Positions 11,819 through 23,844 of a stretch of 64,000 nucleotides of DNA are shown piece by piece. Under the pieces are notes generated by a model. It had not been told where the DNA came from and did no database searches. It saw only the letters and a program-made list of their open reading frames with translations. The position numbers and the translations under genes are program-made. Source of the DNA: Nectonema munidae (lineage: Eukaryota; Nematomorpha; Nectonematoida; Nectonematidae); assembly GCA_030549495.1 (NCBI GenBank), contig JAUIRK010000333.1, forward strand, positions 248,001 to 312,000. Reading direction: 5' to 3'. Each line of letters begins with the position of its first letter. Within the stretch, counting starts at the first letter, position 1.

Positions 11819-12329
11819 CTAAAAACAAAATTATATAAACCCAAGCGAAATATCCGTTTCAAAGGAGTGCTAATTTGAGCATATTACAAGAATTAGAAAA
11901 AAAGCACAATACTTTAAAATAGTTCCTGGTAAAAACGTTCGAAAACAGAGTTTCGAAAAATTATAACACATTGAAACAAAAAAAAACTTTTTCGAGAAAA
12001 CAATACACTAAAAGCTTGAATTTAGTGCTTCAAATCTGCTAAAATTCAAAATAATTATGTGAAATCACTAACATCTTTTTAAAAAATAAAAGTTAGGTGG
12101 GAAAACTTTAAAACAACACATCCCTTATTCTCAATCATGGGTTAGCTTATATTCTCGTTAGCTTTCTATTATAGTTTAACTTTTATCCGAAGAAAGACTC
12201 TTTCGAAAAAATTTTCACAGATTGACAAATTCTGTTATACATATTTCTGACTTGCATATTTTTGGGATTCCAAGATTTTAGGATCTGACGGCAAAATAAT
12301 TTTATTTCCAAATTTCAATCTGAAAAATA

Positions 12330-12445
12330 AGTCCCCACGTGTATTAGCAAAGCGCATTGCAAATTTTTTTCGCCACGTGAGGTTCGAATTGGAACGAGTG
12401 ACTGGAATGACGTCTACATAAACTATAAAAAGTATAAAGGTTAGG
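12330..12445. promoter_or_regulatory. possible promoter-like cluster (E-boxes, CRE-like site, TATA)
   Basis: Within about 100 bases there are two CACGTG E-boxes (about 12336 and 12374), a TGACGTC CRE-like core (about 12407) and a plus-strand CTATAAAAAGTATAAAGG (about 12422). The cluster is unusual in this AT-rich DNA. It would fit a plus-strand transcript starting near 12455, but no recognisable gene follows. It also lies inside the proposed intron of the AKAP7-like gene. Chance occurrence is possible. Confidence 0.3.
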
Positions 12446-12625
12446 AATATTTTTGCTTCACCGACTCAGGATATTTTATTCAAGTACACTCCATTTTTGT
12501 GCTTTACTATGAGGAAGGTGTTTACTGAGAGCTCAGAATTCATCTCATTCAGATGCGATAACATTTTTTATCTAACAAATAAAGGTGTATTCTATGTATA
12601 TATGGCTTTTATATTTGCCGTTTAC

Positions 12626-12861
12626 AAGGCCAGGGACATATGCTTCTCTGCCCCATTCCTCGATGTGAAGGTCCAAGTTATATTTGCAGTTTTATATCGT
12701 ACCAAGTCAAAATCCTCAATAATTTCAGGTATTTGATTTTCAAGCTTTTTACTTTTTTTTGTTTTTTCAAAAATCATAACATCTTTAATTATTTTGAAAA
12801 GTTTAAAAAACAGTGAATCTGCTAATTTAGCTTCCCTTATTAGTTCTTTCTTGTGAAGCAT
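12626..12861 (-). CDS. candidate upstream coding exon of the AKAP7-like gene
   Basis: An ATG-initiated frame of 78 codons runs to a GTAAAC donor (GCC TT|GTAAAC), leaving two bases. The AKAP7-like exon begins with one base before ATG after a good acceptor, so the phases fit and would give a fused protein of about 282 residues across an intron of roughly 0.8 kb. The N-terminal part is Lys-rich (KKELIREAKLADSLFFKLFK) and I do not recognise a domain. The second half (IIEDFDLVRYKTANITW) is less AT-biased than its surroundings. A competing plus-strand frame (ATG 12509 to 12736) overlaps it and has no known domain. Confidence 0.4.
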
Positions 12862-13849
12862 TCTGATAATAAGGTTGAAAGATTCAAGTTATGGCAAGTA
12901 AATTTTGATGCTTTAATTTTAAAACATTTTTTAGTGTTTTGGAATTATTGGGCCTTTTCCTTGTTTCAAAATTCTACAACTTTGACGCTACTAAATGAAT
13001 GCTTTATATAAGGTTTGTCAACGAAAGTAATAAGTTTGAGCAATTTACATGCTTGAGAAGGATGATGTATTGTAAATGAAACAACGTCTCTAACATTTTG
13101 TCTTCGTAAAAGGCTTCAATTTAAATGAGAGTTTGATTAAAACTTAAGATATCAATCTTTTAGCATGCCAATGCACGATTTATTGATTATCTTAAAAGAT
13201 TTATTAATTTAATTTTATCTTTAATAACTTTTTTCCATTTTTTTGTCTTATCACTTTGAATATGGCCGTAGAATGATAAAATTTCCAAACTTAATTAAGA
13301 ATAATTTGTCAACAAATCAAGAAGTAAAAATTTGCAAGAATATTTAAATGATTCAAAAAGTGAATAGAAAACGTCTCTCGAAGTACTTGTCTTGGCAAAA
13401 AGCTTTAATTTAATTAAAATATCTAATATCCACGAAGATGGTTGAAAAAACAATGTTATTTCTATAATTGAAAAAGTAAATTTATTTAAATTAATTATAT
13501 AATTTATTAATTAATATATTAATAATATTTCTGCTATTGAAAAAGAAGTTCAAAATTTTGAATATGAAATAATACATAAACGCTTTCAAAAAGGGAAGAG
13601 AATGGCAAATCTTATCCAAAAAACAAAAAAAAGGTATGAGAAAGGAAAACAATCCCGTAATCACACAAAAACGGATTGTTCTATAGAAAAATAAAAATAA
13701 AGATAAAATTAAGGAATAAAGAATAAAATAAATATTTAACTTATTTTTTAGGTTGACAAAAAATTATCAAATTAATTTATATATCTTCAGGTTTTGAAAG
13801 TTGCTTCAGAATTAAATAAGGTTAATAAAAGCAATAATGTAAATTTTTT

Positions 13850-14030
13850 ACACATATATACCCATTTTCAAGTATCCAGAATTTAATGGTGATGTTCATT
13901 TTTTTTATGAAAATCAGTCAAACCTGACAAAAAATAATTTAAATATGACATCCCATTTCAAAATTAAAATTTTTATACATATATAGTATAAACGCATTTC
14001 AAGTATAATGGTGATGTTCATTTTCAAAAT
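13850..14030. repeat. short dispersed repeat, two tandem-like copies
   Basis: The string ATATACCCATTTTCAAGTA ... AATGGTGATGTTCATTTT occurs at about 13855-13905. A shorter version (CATTTCAAGTATAATGGTGATGTTCATTTT) follows about 120 bases later. A reverse-oriented relative is present near 21515-21560, and weaker ones near 2165 and 43665. This is an unnamed AT-rich repeat. Confidence 0.5.
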
Positions 14031-14982
14031 ATTTCATTTGTCAGTAAATTAGGTATCTCGATCTTTTTGGCTACAAATTCGTTATCCGCTCGTAGTCTCT
14101 ACGTCATTTCTTCTATACTTTACAGTATGTAATTTTGCTATTCATTCAATGATGATCCTTTCTTGGCACCTCTTTTTTCATTAGAAATTTATTTTCTTAA
14201 ATGTGTGTTTGAAAAAACTTTTTTAAGGATATATTTTGAACAGATTTTTTCCTCTTTCAAAACATTCTGATTAAAGAATCTTCTTGATGATCTTAGGCTT
14301 TTTTATCAGTATCGTGTATTTTATTATCAAGTGATATGAAGAGATATTCAGCCTGAATATTTGTCAACCAATCTTAGTTCAACAGTTTTTTTTTCTGATG
14401 CATTCGTGATGTTCATTTTTCAATTATAAAAAGTTGTCCACCTTCTTCATCTAAAATACTCTCTCTTTCATGCAAAAGGAAAAGATGGAAAAATTCAATT
14501 TAAATTTAAAAATATCTTGATAGTGACTAAATCTTCGCACATTGGCATCTGTGCCATTTTTCATAACTCTGACCTATTCTAAATTTTTTCAGATTTCCTA
14601 CCCATTTTAGTTAAATGATAATTGTAATCCAAGAAGATAAGATATATATTTAAATATTTTTCATTTGTAAAAGAGGAACTTCTTTTTCACAGTAAAAATA
14701 TTTTTTGAAGCACCTATTATTAGATCATTATACCATTTCCTAGTTCATTAGAACATGGTAGATCTTCCATTTAGTCAAGATACATATTTTTTATATTTAT
14801 CTATTTTGATCACACGTTCTCTTTTAAATTAGTTTTCTGCTTGCCTCCTTCTCTACTAATTTTCGAAAAGATTTTATAATACGTTTTGTTTTTTTTAAAT
14901 CAATATTTCATACTCAAGATGATTGAAGAAAGTATTATAATTTTACTATATAACGATTTTTTGAAAATTTTTTACAGAACTG

Positions 14983-15235
14983 ATTTTTAGGCATACATCA
15001 CTAATTCAAATGCCCCTTCCAGACATTTTTTAATTGTATTAGCCAAAATGGAGTACAGAAATAAAATAAGAATATAAGATTTGGTATAAAACCGATACTT
15101 TATTTTTTTGAAAATATTTTTGAAGACAGTATCCATTACTAAACTGCAAATCAGATAGAAGCTTTCAGATATTTTATTTAAATTTCAAAAATTTAGACAT
15201 AAATCGAATATTTGATTGACACTTTCTCAAATTTT
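14983..15235 (+). repeat. AT-rich dispersed repeat, copy 2
   Basis: It has the same motif order as at 4142: catacatcactaatt, tagccaaaatggagtacagaaataaaa, gatttggtataaaaccgat, then atttgattgacacttt at the right edge. The motifs are better preserved than in copy 1. Confidence 0.65.
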
Positions 15236-15744
15236 AAAAATAGGGTTCAACTACCATGAAAATGAGATCAAAAGACGCAGCTAGTGATTTTTCCAGACAA
15301 TAATATCAGTGTTAACTGATTGTGCTTCTCAACAAACTGTGTAAAAAGCTATAGAAAGTCGCGGTTAACTATCTAAAGCTTTGTATTTATTTTATTAATT
15401 GCGAATTTCCTTGTATCATAAGACCTAAAACATGGTGGTTTATGCTACGTGATTTTCCAAACTATTCCTAGGAAGCTGCATCAATATTCAATATCTTCAA
15501 TAGTTGAGATACAGCGTCTTTTTCAATGGTTTAACAAACATTGAAAATCTTTTAAATACTCATATTTATTTAGAACATAAATGATAACAAAGAAAATAAG
15601 ATTATAAAAAACAATTAAAATTTAAGAAGACTAATATAAATGGAATAAAATTATTTCATGAAAAAAGAAAAGTAACATTAAATAGCAAGGTATTCACTAC
15701 GGGAAATGAACGAAGGATACAACTTAAGTTTAATTGATTTCGCT

Positions 15745-15818
15745 GGGTGGAGGTAAACCGTGCACACTGAAACCGTGCACAGGGTGGAGGTAAACCCTGC
15801 ACACTGAAACCGTGCACA
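15745..15818. repeat. 37 bp tandem repeat, two copies, rich in GTGCAC
   Basis: Two adjacent 37-base units begin GGGTGGAGGTAAACC at 15745 and 15782. They differ at one base. Each unit contains an internal half-repeat, and GTGCAC palindromes recur (one is changed to CTGCAC). It stands out as a GC-rich island in DNA that is otherwise mostly A and T. Confidence 0.9.
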
Positions 15819-17129
15819 CTATAATAATTTAATGGAATAAAAAATTGTTAAAAAATTAAAAAAAAATAAAACTGAAAAAACTTTATTTCTAAAATTAATA
15901 ATAACATCCATTTATTTTTGATGTTAAAGTTAAAATTAGGATATTTTTAAGAAAATTTTTGATTAATACTTTGAAAACAATTTGCGATAAATTATAATGA
16001 GATTTTAGGAAATTATATCCAATATATACGCTAAATTATTTTAATTTAATTTATAATTTTATAATCACAGGCAGATACAGAATATCAAGTGTCGATGAAA
16101 ACTTTTTATAAATAATAGTTCATTCCTTTTGAAGAAAATTTTTAGGATATACGAGTAAATTTGATTAAAATTTTTATATTATCCTCAAATTACTTTAAAA
16201 AGGTGATTTTATTTGTAAAAAAATTGACCTAAAAAATTATTCTTTAAAAGTAGGGGATTTAAAAATTGAGCCAAAAGTTGTCGAATAATTGAGATAAAAA
16301 AACATTGAACTATATAATAACACTGTGTAATATTTGAGGTTTAAAAAGAGTACAAGTTAAGTAAGACCTGTTTATGTGTAAAAATAGTTCTGATTCTAAA
16401 TCTGACATTTATTCCTCCAAATTAAGCACCGTTGTCCTGTACGAGGTACCATATGTTTTATAATATACTACAAAATATTCCGTATTAAGCTCAAAAAATT
16501 GTAACTATTGTATTTAATTTAATAAAATTTGTAAATTGTATTTAATTTAATAAATTTAAGTTTTTTTAGTTTTCCTTATTTGAAACATAAGGAAAACTTT
16601 TTAAATTTTATAAAAAGATTTGACTTAAACTTGCATAAAAAAATTATTTAATGAGTTGTGTCTGCTCATTCAATTTTGTATTAAATTGTAGAATATATTC
16701 ATTTATATTCTAAATAGAAACAATGAATTTCTAAAAAAATTTCGAAAAGGGCACTATTATCTTCTTGCTAGATAAACTCAGTTTTTAAATAATCTAAATA
16801 ATCTTCTTGAAAATATTAATAATAAGCTCTGTTATAATGAAAACAAAATTTTCATCTTTAATTGGTTTATATCCAGACCCACCCATGCAGGACATCACGG
16901 ATGCTTTAAATAAAACAGAATCTTTAAATGAAAAAAAATTTTTGATCCATTTTTATCCCTAAAAATCCCTAATTATTTTGGGAAAGTTAGCCTTATGTTT
17001 TAAAAAATTAAAAGATAACAATTTAGTTCTCTAATCCTTTAATGAGACTAATTTTAAAAGTTTTAAACAATTTATGAAAGATAATAACTTGAGTATTGGT
17101 AGGTAGGTAGATAGAAGCTTGAAAGTTGG

Positions 17130-17580
17130 TTAAAGAGAATGGAGATGTTGGTAGAGATAGGGGGAGTTACAGATGTTATTCTAAAAATAGAAAGGAAAGA
17201 CAGATTAGTTTGTCATAGGGTTATCAACAGTGGTAAGAGTTGTTTCAATGGTATCAATGAGGGTTGCTAGGGATTTTTGTAATGTTGGGTGCAACAGAAG
17301 ATATGAGAGTGCTGTTGGAGATCTATTAAGTAAATAAAGGCAGCGAATTAGAAGATCTTAGTGATGATAAGAGAAGATTTGACATGTGGAGATGAGATGG
17401 TATGGCGTTTCGATTGTGTCGCATCCGAAACGACAGTATGGATTTTCACTAACTTTAATTCGGAAAAGATATGCTTTGCATGGGACTGATAGCGAACAAA
17501 TGGTTGAACGCGGTAGTTGGAGGTTAAGTCATAGATATTTGATAGTTTTTGAGGCAGGTATAGAATTAGTGACATTTTAA
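17130..17580 (-). pseudogene. relic of a non-LTR retroelement C-terminal zinc knuckle
   Basis: On the minus strand one frame reads AYLFRIKVSENPYCRFGCDT, then IETPYHLISTCQIFS. This is the C-x-G-C ... ET-x-x-H-x-x-x-x-C pattern found after the reverse transcriptase/RNase H of many LINE ORF2 proteins. Stops occur on both sides, and no reverse transcriptase core is visible nearby. The plus-strand frame 17386-17580 is its shadow. The family level is inferred from the knuckle alone. Confidence 0.5.
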
Positions 17581-18353
17581 TGAATTAACCTTTTGAGTAT
17601 TGAAGAACTAGAATTTAAGTCTCCCACTTTTGTTTAAGAGGAATAAGTAATAATATAGTTTTCGACTAGTTAAAGGAAAAAATTTATACTCAAAATAATA
17701 TGACTCCTGACATTATTATAAAAATGTTTCCTTTAACTCCCAAGTCAAGTAAATTTTATATTATTTGTATTACCTTTGATTTAAAAAAAGAGTAATATTT
17801 ATTTATAGAATCATTTTTTAGCATTAAATCATTAATAAATTTTTTGTCATTTTCTCTTTTTAAACATCAAGTTATATTAGTAAGTTAAGTTTTGTTTATT
17901 TATAATATGTATTTTTGTGTAATTTAACGTTATTTTTTTCAGCAGGTTTTAAACAGACCCATGATAGTTTTTTGAAAATTAATCTTCTTCTTTTCTTTTT
18001 GAAAAAATTTTCATATGACTTTGAGCAGAAGATTTATATTTTTTGGATCATTCTCGACACATTATGCTAGAAACTTTTAAAGTAACTGTTCAAATTTATA
18101 TTTTGATTATCAATTTTTTTAATTCAAATTGTATTATTTTCCAAAATAAATATTTTTTGATTAACTTTTTAAGATATTTTGGAAAAGTTTTTTTAATTTT
18201 CCACTTTTTGTTATTTTAGAAAATAAATCGAAACAAAAAAAAGTTAATTTGTAGTTTTTCGACATTTAATAGATTTTTCGCCTTCGTAGGAAAATTAAGC
18301 TTACTTGTAGAAATCTAAAATTTTAAAGTTTATTTTTCTATCAAATTCAAAAT
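17581..18353. other. AT-rich stretch without recognisable gene
   Basis: Low-complexity A/T-rich DNA. I see nothing that can be supported. Confidence 0.5.
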
Positions 18354-18620
18354 TTATAATAAGGGATACCTTTTTTTATAAAATAATGAAAAAAATCTTG
18401 CTATAAAAAGGCGGGTTTTATAATAATATTCATTTGCCAAATTCAAATGAGTTTTATCAAAGTGAAATGTGCACCCTATTGGTGAAAGTATTTTTGCCAA
18501 TTCATACATCAGTAATGAATAGTATATCAATGACCAATATGCATTTAATCCAACTTCTTTTTCTATATCTTGTCCCCAAGTAGAGGGTCGGTAGCCGTCA
18601 TTCTTTGTCTCCAATTTCAA
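18354..18620 (-). CDS. unrecognised open frame, possible exon or relic
   Basis: A frame of 88 codons with non-repetitive, protein-like composition: YRPSTWGQDIEKEVGLNAYW, then SLLMYELAKILSPIGCTFHF. It has more G and C than its flanks. I do not recognise the family. The first part has the look of a conserved protein, but no splice sites, partner exons or catalytic motif could be assigned. It could be an exon of an unseen gene or a fragment of a mobile element. Confidence 0.3.
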   Translation of the reverse strand: MKLETKNDGYRPSTWGQDIEKEVGLNAYWSLIYYSLLMYELAKILSPIGCTFHFDKTHLNLANEYYYKTRLFIARFFSLFYKKRYPLL

Positions 18621-20475
18621 AAATACCTTTTAATTTTATATATTTTAGCCAAATCAATTCAAGACTAGCTGAAATCAAGTTTGCAGAAACCCAAAATGCA
18701 AATTTAAAATTTTGAATGTTCCTTAATAAGCTCATTTATGCTTCATCATATCCTATAATATATAGAGTGATAAATAAATTCTCAACTTTCTTAAAATTTA
18801 TGATAAAATTTTATTAAATTTTTTTAAGAAGAAAAGATTGAGTAATACAAATTTTAAGAAGACTTAGTAATACTTAGCGATTCAAGAAGCCTTTTATTCA
18901 TTTTTGCTCCTTTTTATTATACTGTCTTCCATGGGTGACTTCTCATGGGAAGTAAGGCATGCATTGCATACCCTACAAAAAAATTAAAAATGAAAATTAT
19001 GATGATTTAAAATTTCGGATTTGCATAAAAAGGTCTCTAATTTATTTTACATAAAGAAAATACAATGGAAGGTGAGCAATTTAAATTGTGTTTTCATCTT
19101 CTAATACAGATCTGTACAGTATGTTTGAGTAAGTTTGGCATAGCATATTTTGTATAAAGATACGGTGCAGAGCAAACAGTTTAATATTGAATTCATCTCT
19201 CAATGAAGATCTGTATACAGTATACTATGTGTGAGTAAGTATGACATAGCATAGAGAATACGATGCAAGGAAAGCAATTTAAATTTTGAATCCCAATGTA
19301 TAAAATCACTCATCTTTTACAATTTAATCCAATGAGTAGACGCAACTATTTTAATAATTTTTTTATGCAAGTTTGCAAAAAAATTGTAAAAGTCAATTTT
19401 AAATTAAGATGTGATATATTTTTTCAGATTTTTTTCAAGCATTAAAAAAATTAATTTTTTTTAATTTAATTATTATTCTTTATGCTTCAAATCTAGTCTT
19501 GATATTGTAAAGGGCGGAATCAATTAAAATAGTCAAAAAAAAGAGAAAAGTTTAATATTTTTTTTAATGTGTGTTTTTATTTATTGTCGCGCGTCTCCTT
19601 GTGTGTGTGTTCGCGTTTCCATTAAGAAGGGTGAAAATATGCTAAACTGTGTTTTATGGCTTTCAATTATTTACGACAATGCATTACTGTGATCATTTTT
19701 CCTTGCAGCGAAAGGTTAAGGGAATTCATATTTAAAAATTATAAGAAAACGGAAATCAGAAAATTTTATACACATGTCTGGTTTGTTTTGCAGAAATTGT
19801 AGTAGATACTATTTTACATAGTATCGCTTCGATAATTTTCCTTTGAAAAGCCACCTTACGTTTGTGTGCAGCAAGAGTTTTTCAAAATCATTTCTTTACA
19901 TAACTCTCAAAACAAACAAGCTTTGAAAACATTTTCTTTATTTAAAATAAGCTCTTAATTACTTCACTGAGAACATTTTTAACCTATCAGGTATGGTTTT
20001 CCTTATTAAGCCTTGGCTATGAATATCCTAGTAGGTACTTGGTGATTTTTGTTTAATCAGAGTCTAAAAAAAATTTCTAGGGCATGTATAGTACACATTC
20101 CACATAGATATTCTGGCTTAATAATATGTACTGTAAAAAAGTTTTCAACTTTCTCTTGCAGTAGTTCTACTGATAATTTCGCAAAACAAAAAATGACTTG
20201 TTTGTCTCTCTGAGTAGATTTTCGATATTACTTTACTTAATTTAAGATTAAGTCTTAGAATGAATATTTAAAATCTATTTGTTTCATTAACGTCCACTTC
20301 TTTGTTATAGTAATGCACATTTGAGCTATATTTGTTCAGGGGCAGTAATGTAGCCACATTTAAATAAGAGCCCATGCATTTTTGAGCAAGGCGAATATTT
20401 TTTATAGCACATAACTATATAAGAACTCTATAATTTAAAGCTTAAAATGTTTATCCCTATTAATTACTGTAACCA
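18621..20475. other. gene-poor AT-rich stretch with a local tandem repeat
   Basis: No supported exon. A tandem repeat lies at 19050-19290, and a short TGTGTGTG run with a CG-rich stub (TCGCGCGTCTC) lies near 19587. Confidence 0.45.
19050..19290. repeat. degenerate tandem repeat, period about 95-100 bp
   Basis: The units share AGATCTGTACAGTATG (second copy ATACAGTATACTATG), then GAGTAAGT, GGCATAGCATA (or GACATAGCATA), and a following ATACGRTGCARRG with AGCAATTTAA. About 2.4 units can be traced. Confidence 0.6.
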
Positions 20476-20622
20476 AGCCCGTTGCTAGAGGGGGGGGGGG
20501 TTACAAGGGAGCATCTGAAACTTCTTTGAAATATATAAATGTATACACTTTCTTATATTCTCGGCCCCATTAATATCATTTTTGCCCCCTCTCCCACCGT
20601 ACATGAAGTGGGCAACGGGGCT
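20476..20622. mobile_element. 147 bp fold-back element with AGCCCCGTTGC ends
   Basis: The left end reads AGCCCGTTGC followed by a run of G. The right end reads GCAACGGGGCT, its reverse complement apart from one C. The short length and terminal inversion suggest a small MITE-like element. No target duplication could be assigned with certainty. Confidence 0.45.
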
Positions 20623-20939
20623 AATTTAAACAATCAAGTCTTTTATTCTAGAAATCAAATATATAGTATCTTTATCCTTAAATATTCTTTTTATTTAATG
20701 TTTTAGTTTATTTTATTAAGATTTCTTAGAATAATTGGCAATATTTTTTACACTTTGCTTGAAATTTTTCTTAACCTTAGTACAAATAATATCATTTTCA
20801 TGTAATTTTTAGCGTATAACTTTCTGATTAGAATAGCTAATTTATATAAATTTAAAGTTTGTAGAATATTTCTTCCAAAAATGTTAAACCTTTCATTTCT
20901 ATTTAACCCTATTAGTGCTATTAGTCTCAATCACCTCAA

Positions 20940-21000
20940 ATTTTGTGACTTTTCCTAAAATCGCTAGGTGCATCTTTTGATACCATTTTCATGGTAGTTG
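20940..21000. repeat. dispersed repeat, copy a (partner at 24128)
   Basis: It shares TTTTGTGACTTTTCCTAAAA, CGCTAGGTGCATCTTTTGA and a following CCATTTT-CATGG with 24128-24195. The conserved core is exact over more than 20 bases. No coding potential. Confidence 0.75.
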
Positions 21001-21184
21001 AATGACCCTTTCATGTCCAAAACTGTCAATCAAAAATTAAACATTTCCAGCAAAATTCTGACATTATCTGTAGTTAACCTTATAACTTAGGGTCTATATT
21101 ATATACTACGTTAAAAATTTATAATTATTTACAGTTTTGAACGCATAACACTTTATGTTTTTAATTTTTCCAATAATTATGGCT

Positions 21185-21680
21185 ACTTATTAGAAAATGT
21201 CAATCAAATTTTTGATTGATCAGAAATATATCTAATAAAATTCCTACAAATTTTATATAAAATATATGTTTTTATACTAAATAGGCCATACTGGTTTCAT
21301 TTCTGGACTCATTTTTTACATTTAGGAATTGAAAATATTTATAAATAAGTGTTAATCAAATTTGCGGTTTACTTCTAAAAAATGGTCTCCAAAAACATTC
21401 CTTCAAATTTTACATAAAATATATGTTTTATACTAAATCGGCCATTCTGGTTTTATTTCTGGACTCATTTTTTACATTTAACTGTTAATCAAATTTGCGA
21501 TTATAAAAAAATGAATATCACCATTCAATTCAGCGTACTTGAAAATGGGTATATATGTGTAAAAAACTTTTATATAATTATTTAAATAAAAAGTCTCTTT
21601 TTGAGATGAGCTGTCACATATAAATAAATTTTTTGACAGTTTTGATTGATTTTCATAAAAAATGAAAGCGATTATCCCAC
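21185..21680 (-). repeat. AT-rich dispersed repeat, reverse copies (two in tandem)
   Basis: Read on the minus strand, the motifs AAAAAATGAGTCCAGAAAT, CCAGTATGGCC, and ATTTGATTGACA appear twice (21235-21345 and 21410-21500), about 160 bases apart. They match the plus-oriented copies at 4142, 14983 and 62790. A reverse copy of the 13850 repeat follows at 21515-21560. Confidence 0.6.
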
Positions 21681-22697
21681 TGAGCTAGAAGGTAGTGATA
21701 CAATCAGAATGACAAACAAGGTAATTTGACTTGATAAAATCCGTCCAGTTATGTTGGTATTGAAAGCTTACAGTGCAAGTATAATGTCGGGTAATAATGG
21801 CGCTGTGTCTTTCGACAAAAATGCATTTGTTATCAATTTTGGAAAGTATAAAAAAGATATTGTTTTGGAGATGTACATTTCATGCATATGCAGTTTGTAC
21901 GATATTCTATATAATAATTATTAAGTTTCAAAAATGTTTGTTTAAATAAGAATTTAACCGGAATAGCGTTTATTGCATTTTTTGAGCCAAAATATTGAGG
22001 GGTTTTGGAGGCGGAGTTGCATTTTTGTAAGTATACTTCCTGTAACGATTTCTTCTTCTACTTACTCTGCAACCATTTGTGTTTGGAGAAATGTGAGTAA
22101 AAAGATGAGTCCTCAAACAATATGAATGCTGTCTTTGTAAGTTGTAATTTTTTTCTCACTGTAATATAATAATAATTAGAACTATTTTCTCAATCTTCTA
22201 TTTTGTCTTATGTACGAATAATTTATAAAAATAGTGTCCAAATACAAACAAAAATGGTGTATTAGACACCAAGGAGATATAAACTTTTTAGCAAGGAATT
22301 TACTCAGAATAAGCGCATTTTTTTAATTGTTATTTGGTAAAATTTGGGAAATGTTTGAAAAACAAGTTGAGCATAATAACCCATTTCCTTTATTTTCGCA
22401 TGTCCAAAAACAATTATTATTTAAATATAAATGAATTTTATTTGTGAGCTCGATTGTTCACTATTCAGCATTTTTTTGGATATTAGATTTGGACGAGAAT
22501 ATAAGCAAATGGTGTGCGCTTTATGATAAATATTTTGATTCTGCTGAGATTTAAATACTAGTGTGTATGCCCATATTTTTATGGAGTTAATTGCATGTTT
22601 TTAATTGAGAATTTTGAAATAAAATTGCAATTAATTTTCATTAATTTTATAAATTACTTCCTAGATTTGACACTAAACAACTCGAGATCACGCTAGC
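21681..22697. other. 5' flank of the glycine cleavage H gene
   Basis: No exon or transposon could be supported here. The promoter of the downstream gene should lie in this stretch, but no convincing TATA/initiator pair was found near 22650. Confidence 0.4.
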
Positions 22698-22806
22698 ATG
22701 TCTTCTACTTCTTTACAACTGTTAAGAAGTTGTTCTAGCATTTTAAGATTTCAGCACTTTCCGTCGACTTCTCAAAGAACTTTTAAAGTTTCCTCTTTTC
22801 TGCATA
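22698..22806 (+). CDS. GCSH: glycine cleavage system H protein, exon 1 (mitochondrial leader)
   Basis: The exon encodes 36 codons plus one base: MSSTSLQLLRSCSSILRFQ, then HFPSTSQRTFKVSSFLH. It has many Ser, Arg and Leu residues and no acidic residue, which is what a mitochondrial presequence looks like; the family acts in the mitochondrial matrix. ATG 22698 is the first Met of the frame. The donor is CAT A|GTAAAT, phase 1, which fits exon 2 (23845, starting with two bases). Gene identity comes from the later exons. The five exons total 492 bases, giving 163 residues, close to vertebrate H protein (about 170). Confidence 0.75.
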
Positions 22807-23844
22807 GTAAATTGTTTTGTCTTATCCTAAATTTAAATATACGCTTTTTATTTATATTAGAGATCATTGACAAATGGTGTCAACCGTTTTGTAATAAATG
22901 AAAGATATCTTTCCCCCTGACTCTTTAAGATCTTCACTTTGAGACTTGGATGATTTTTCTCAAAAATTAGAAGTATGTGAAAAATTGAAAAAATGATATG
23001 ATCTCGACTTTAGATATTAATAAATTTATTTGGCTTAGGCATACGCCAAAATTTTACTTGGAAAATATCAAGAACTTACGTCGTTCTTATCCTACAATCT
23101 CTCGTAGTTCCAGCTCTTTTATTGTAGTCCAAACATTCTAAATAATTTACTTTTTATTTGCATTAAATCTGCGTATAATTTTGGAGTCCCTTATTTTTCA
23201 TCATTATTCTTTCTCGGTTTCACAATGTTCTTTTCCATTCTCTTGTCATTTGGCAATTTCGTTTCATTGAAAGACACAAACAATCAATTAATTAACTGCT
23301 AAAAATATTTCATTTCCCCCTCTTTGGCAATGCCTTTTTCTTAAAAGACAATTTTATATTGGATTAATAAAATTCTTAAAATGCTATGCTCCATTTGGCA
23401 ATATAGGCTGAAACTGGTTACCAATTAAAAATTGCAATTACATGAAGATGTTTTTGTCTCCCTGGTTCTCAACCATAAGACAGGTTTCGGGTTGACCCAT
23501 CTATATATACAGTTATTCCAAAACGGGGTTTTTCAATGTTCAATTCCGATTTATCTGAAACTTCCTTTTTAACTGAATCTTGTTGGGTAACTTTTTTCAT
23601 GGAAACGTTTAGACCTATCAACTCTCCCCTTCTGTAAAAAAGGCAGTACACTCATATTCGTATAAAAGTATACGAATTTTTACGATGAACTTATTTACTT
23701 ATTTTAAACGATGAAATCTTTGTAATATAAGGAACAAATAAATCATTTATTTTTTTAAGTGTGAATTCAGCGACTCTTTCTAATCAAATACTATATCTTT
23801 TCCTCGCTATTGTTTATTCGTGCTCACAATTTGATTTTATGTAG
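22807..23844. other. GCSH intron 1
   Basis: GT at 22807 and AG at 23843-23844 bound it (acceptor GATTTTATGTAG). It is AT-rich, and I see no element inside. Confidence 0.6.

Larger units (their letters stand above)
12862..17129. other. gene-poor AT-rich stretch
   Basis: No supported exon was found on either strand. The stretch contains AT-rich low-complexity runs, repeat-family pieces at 13850-14030 and 14983-15235, and a GC-rich 37 bp tandem repeat at 15745-15818. Confidence 0.5.

Noticed and set aside
12509-12736. A plus-strand frame downstream of a TATA-like box
   Set aside because: No recognisable domain, no partner exon, and it overlaps a minus-strand frame that fits the AKAP7-like gene. 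Kept only as an observation.
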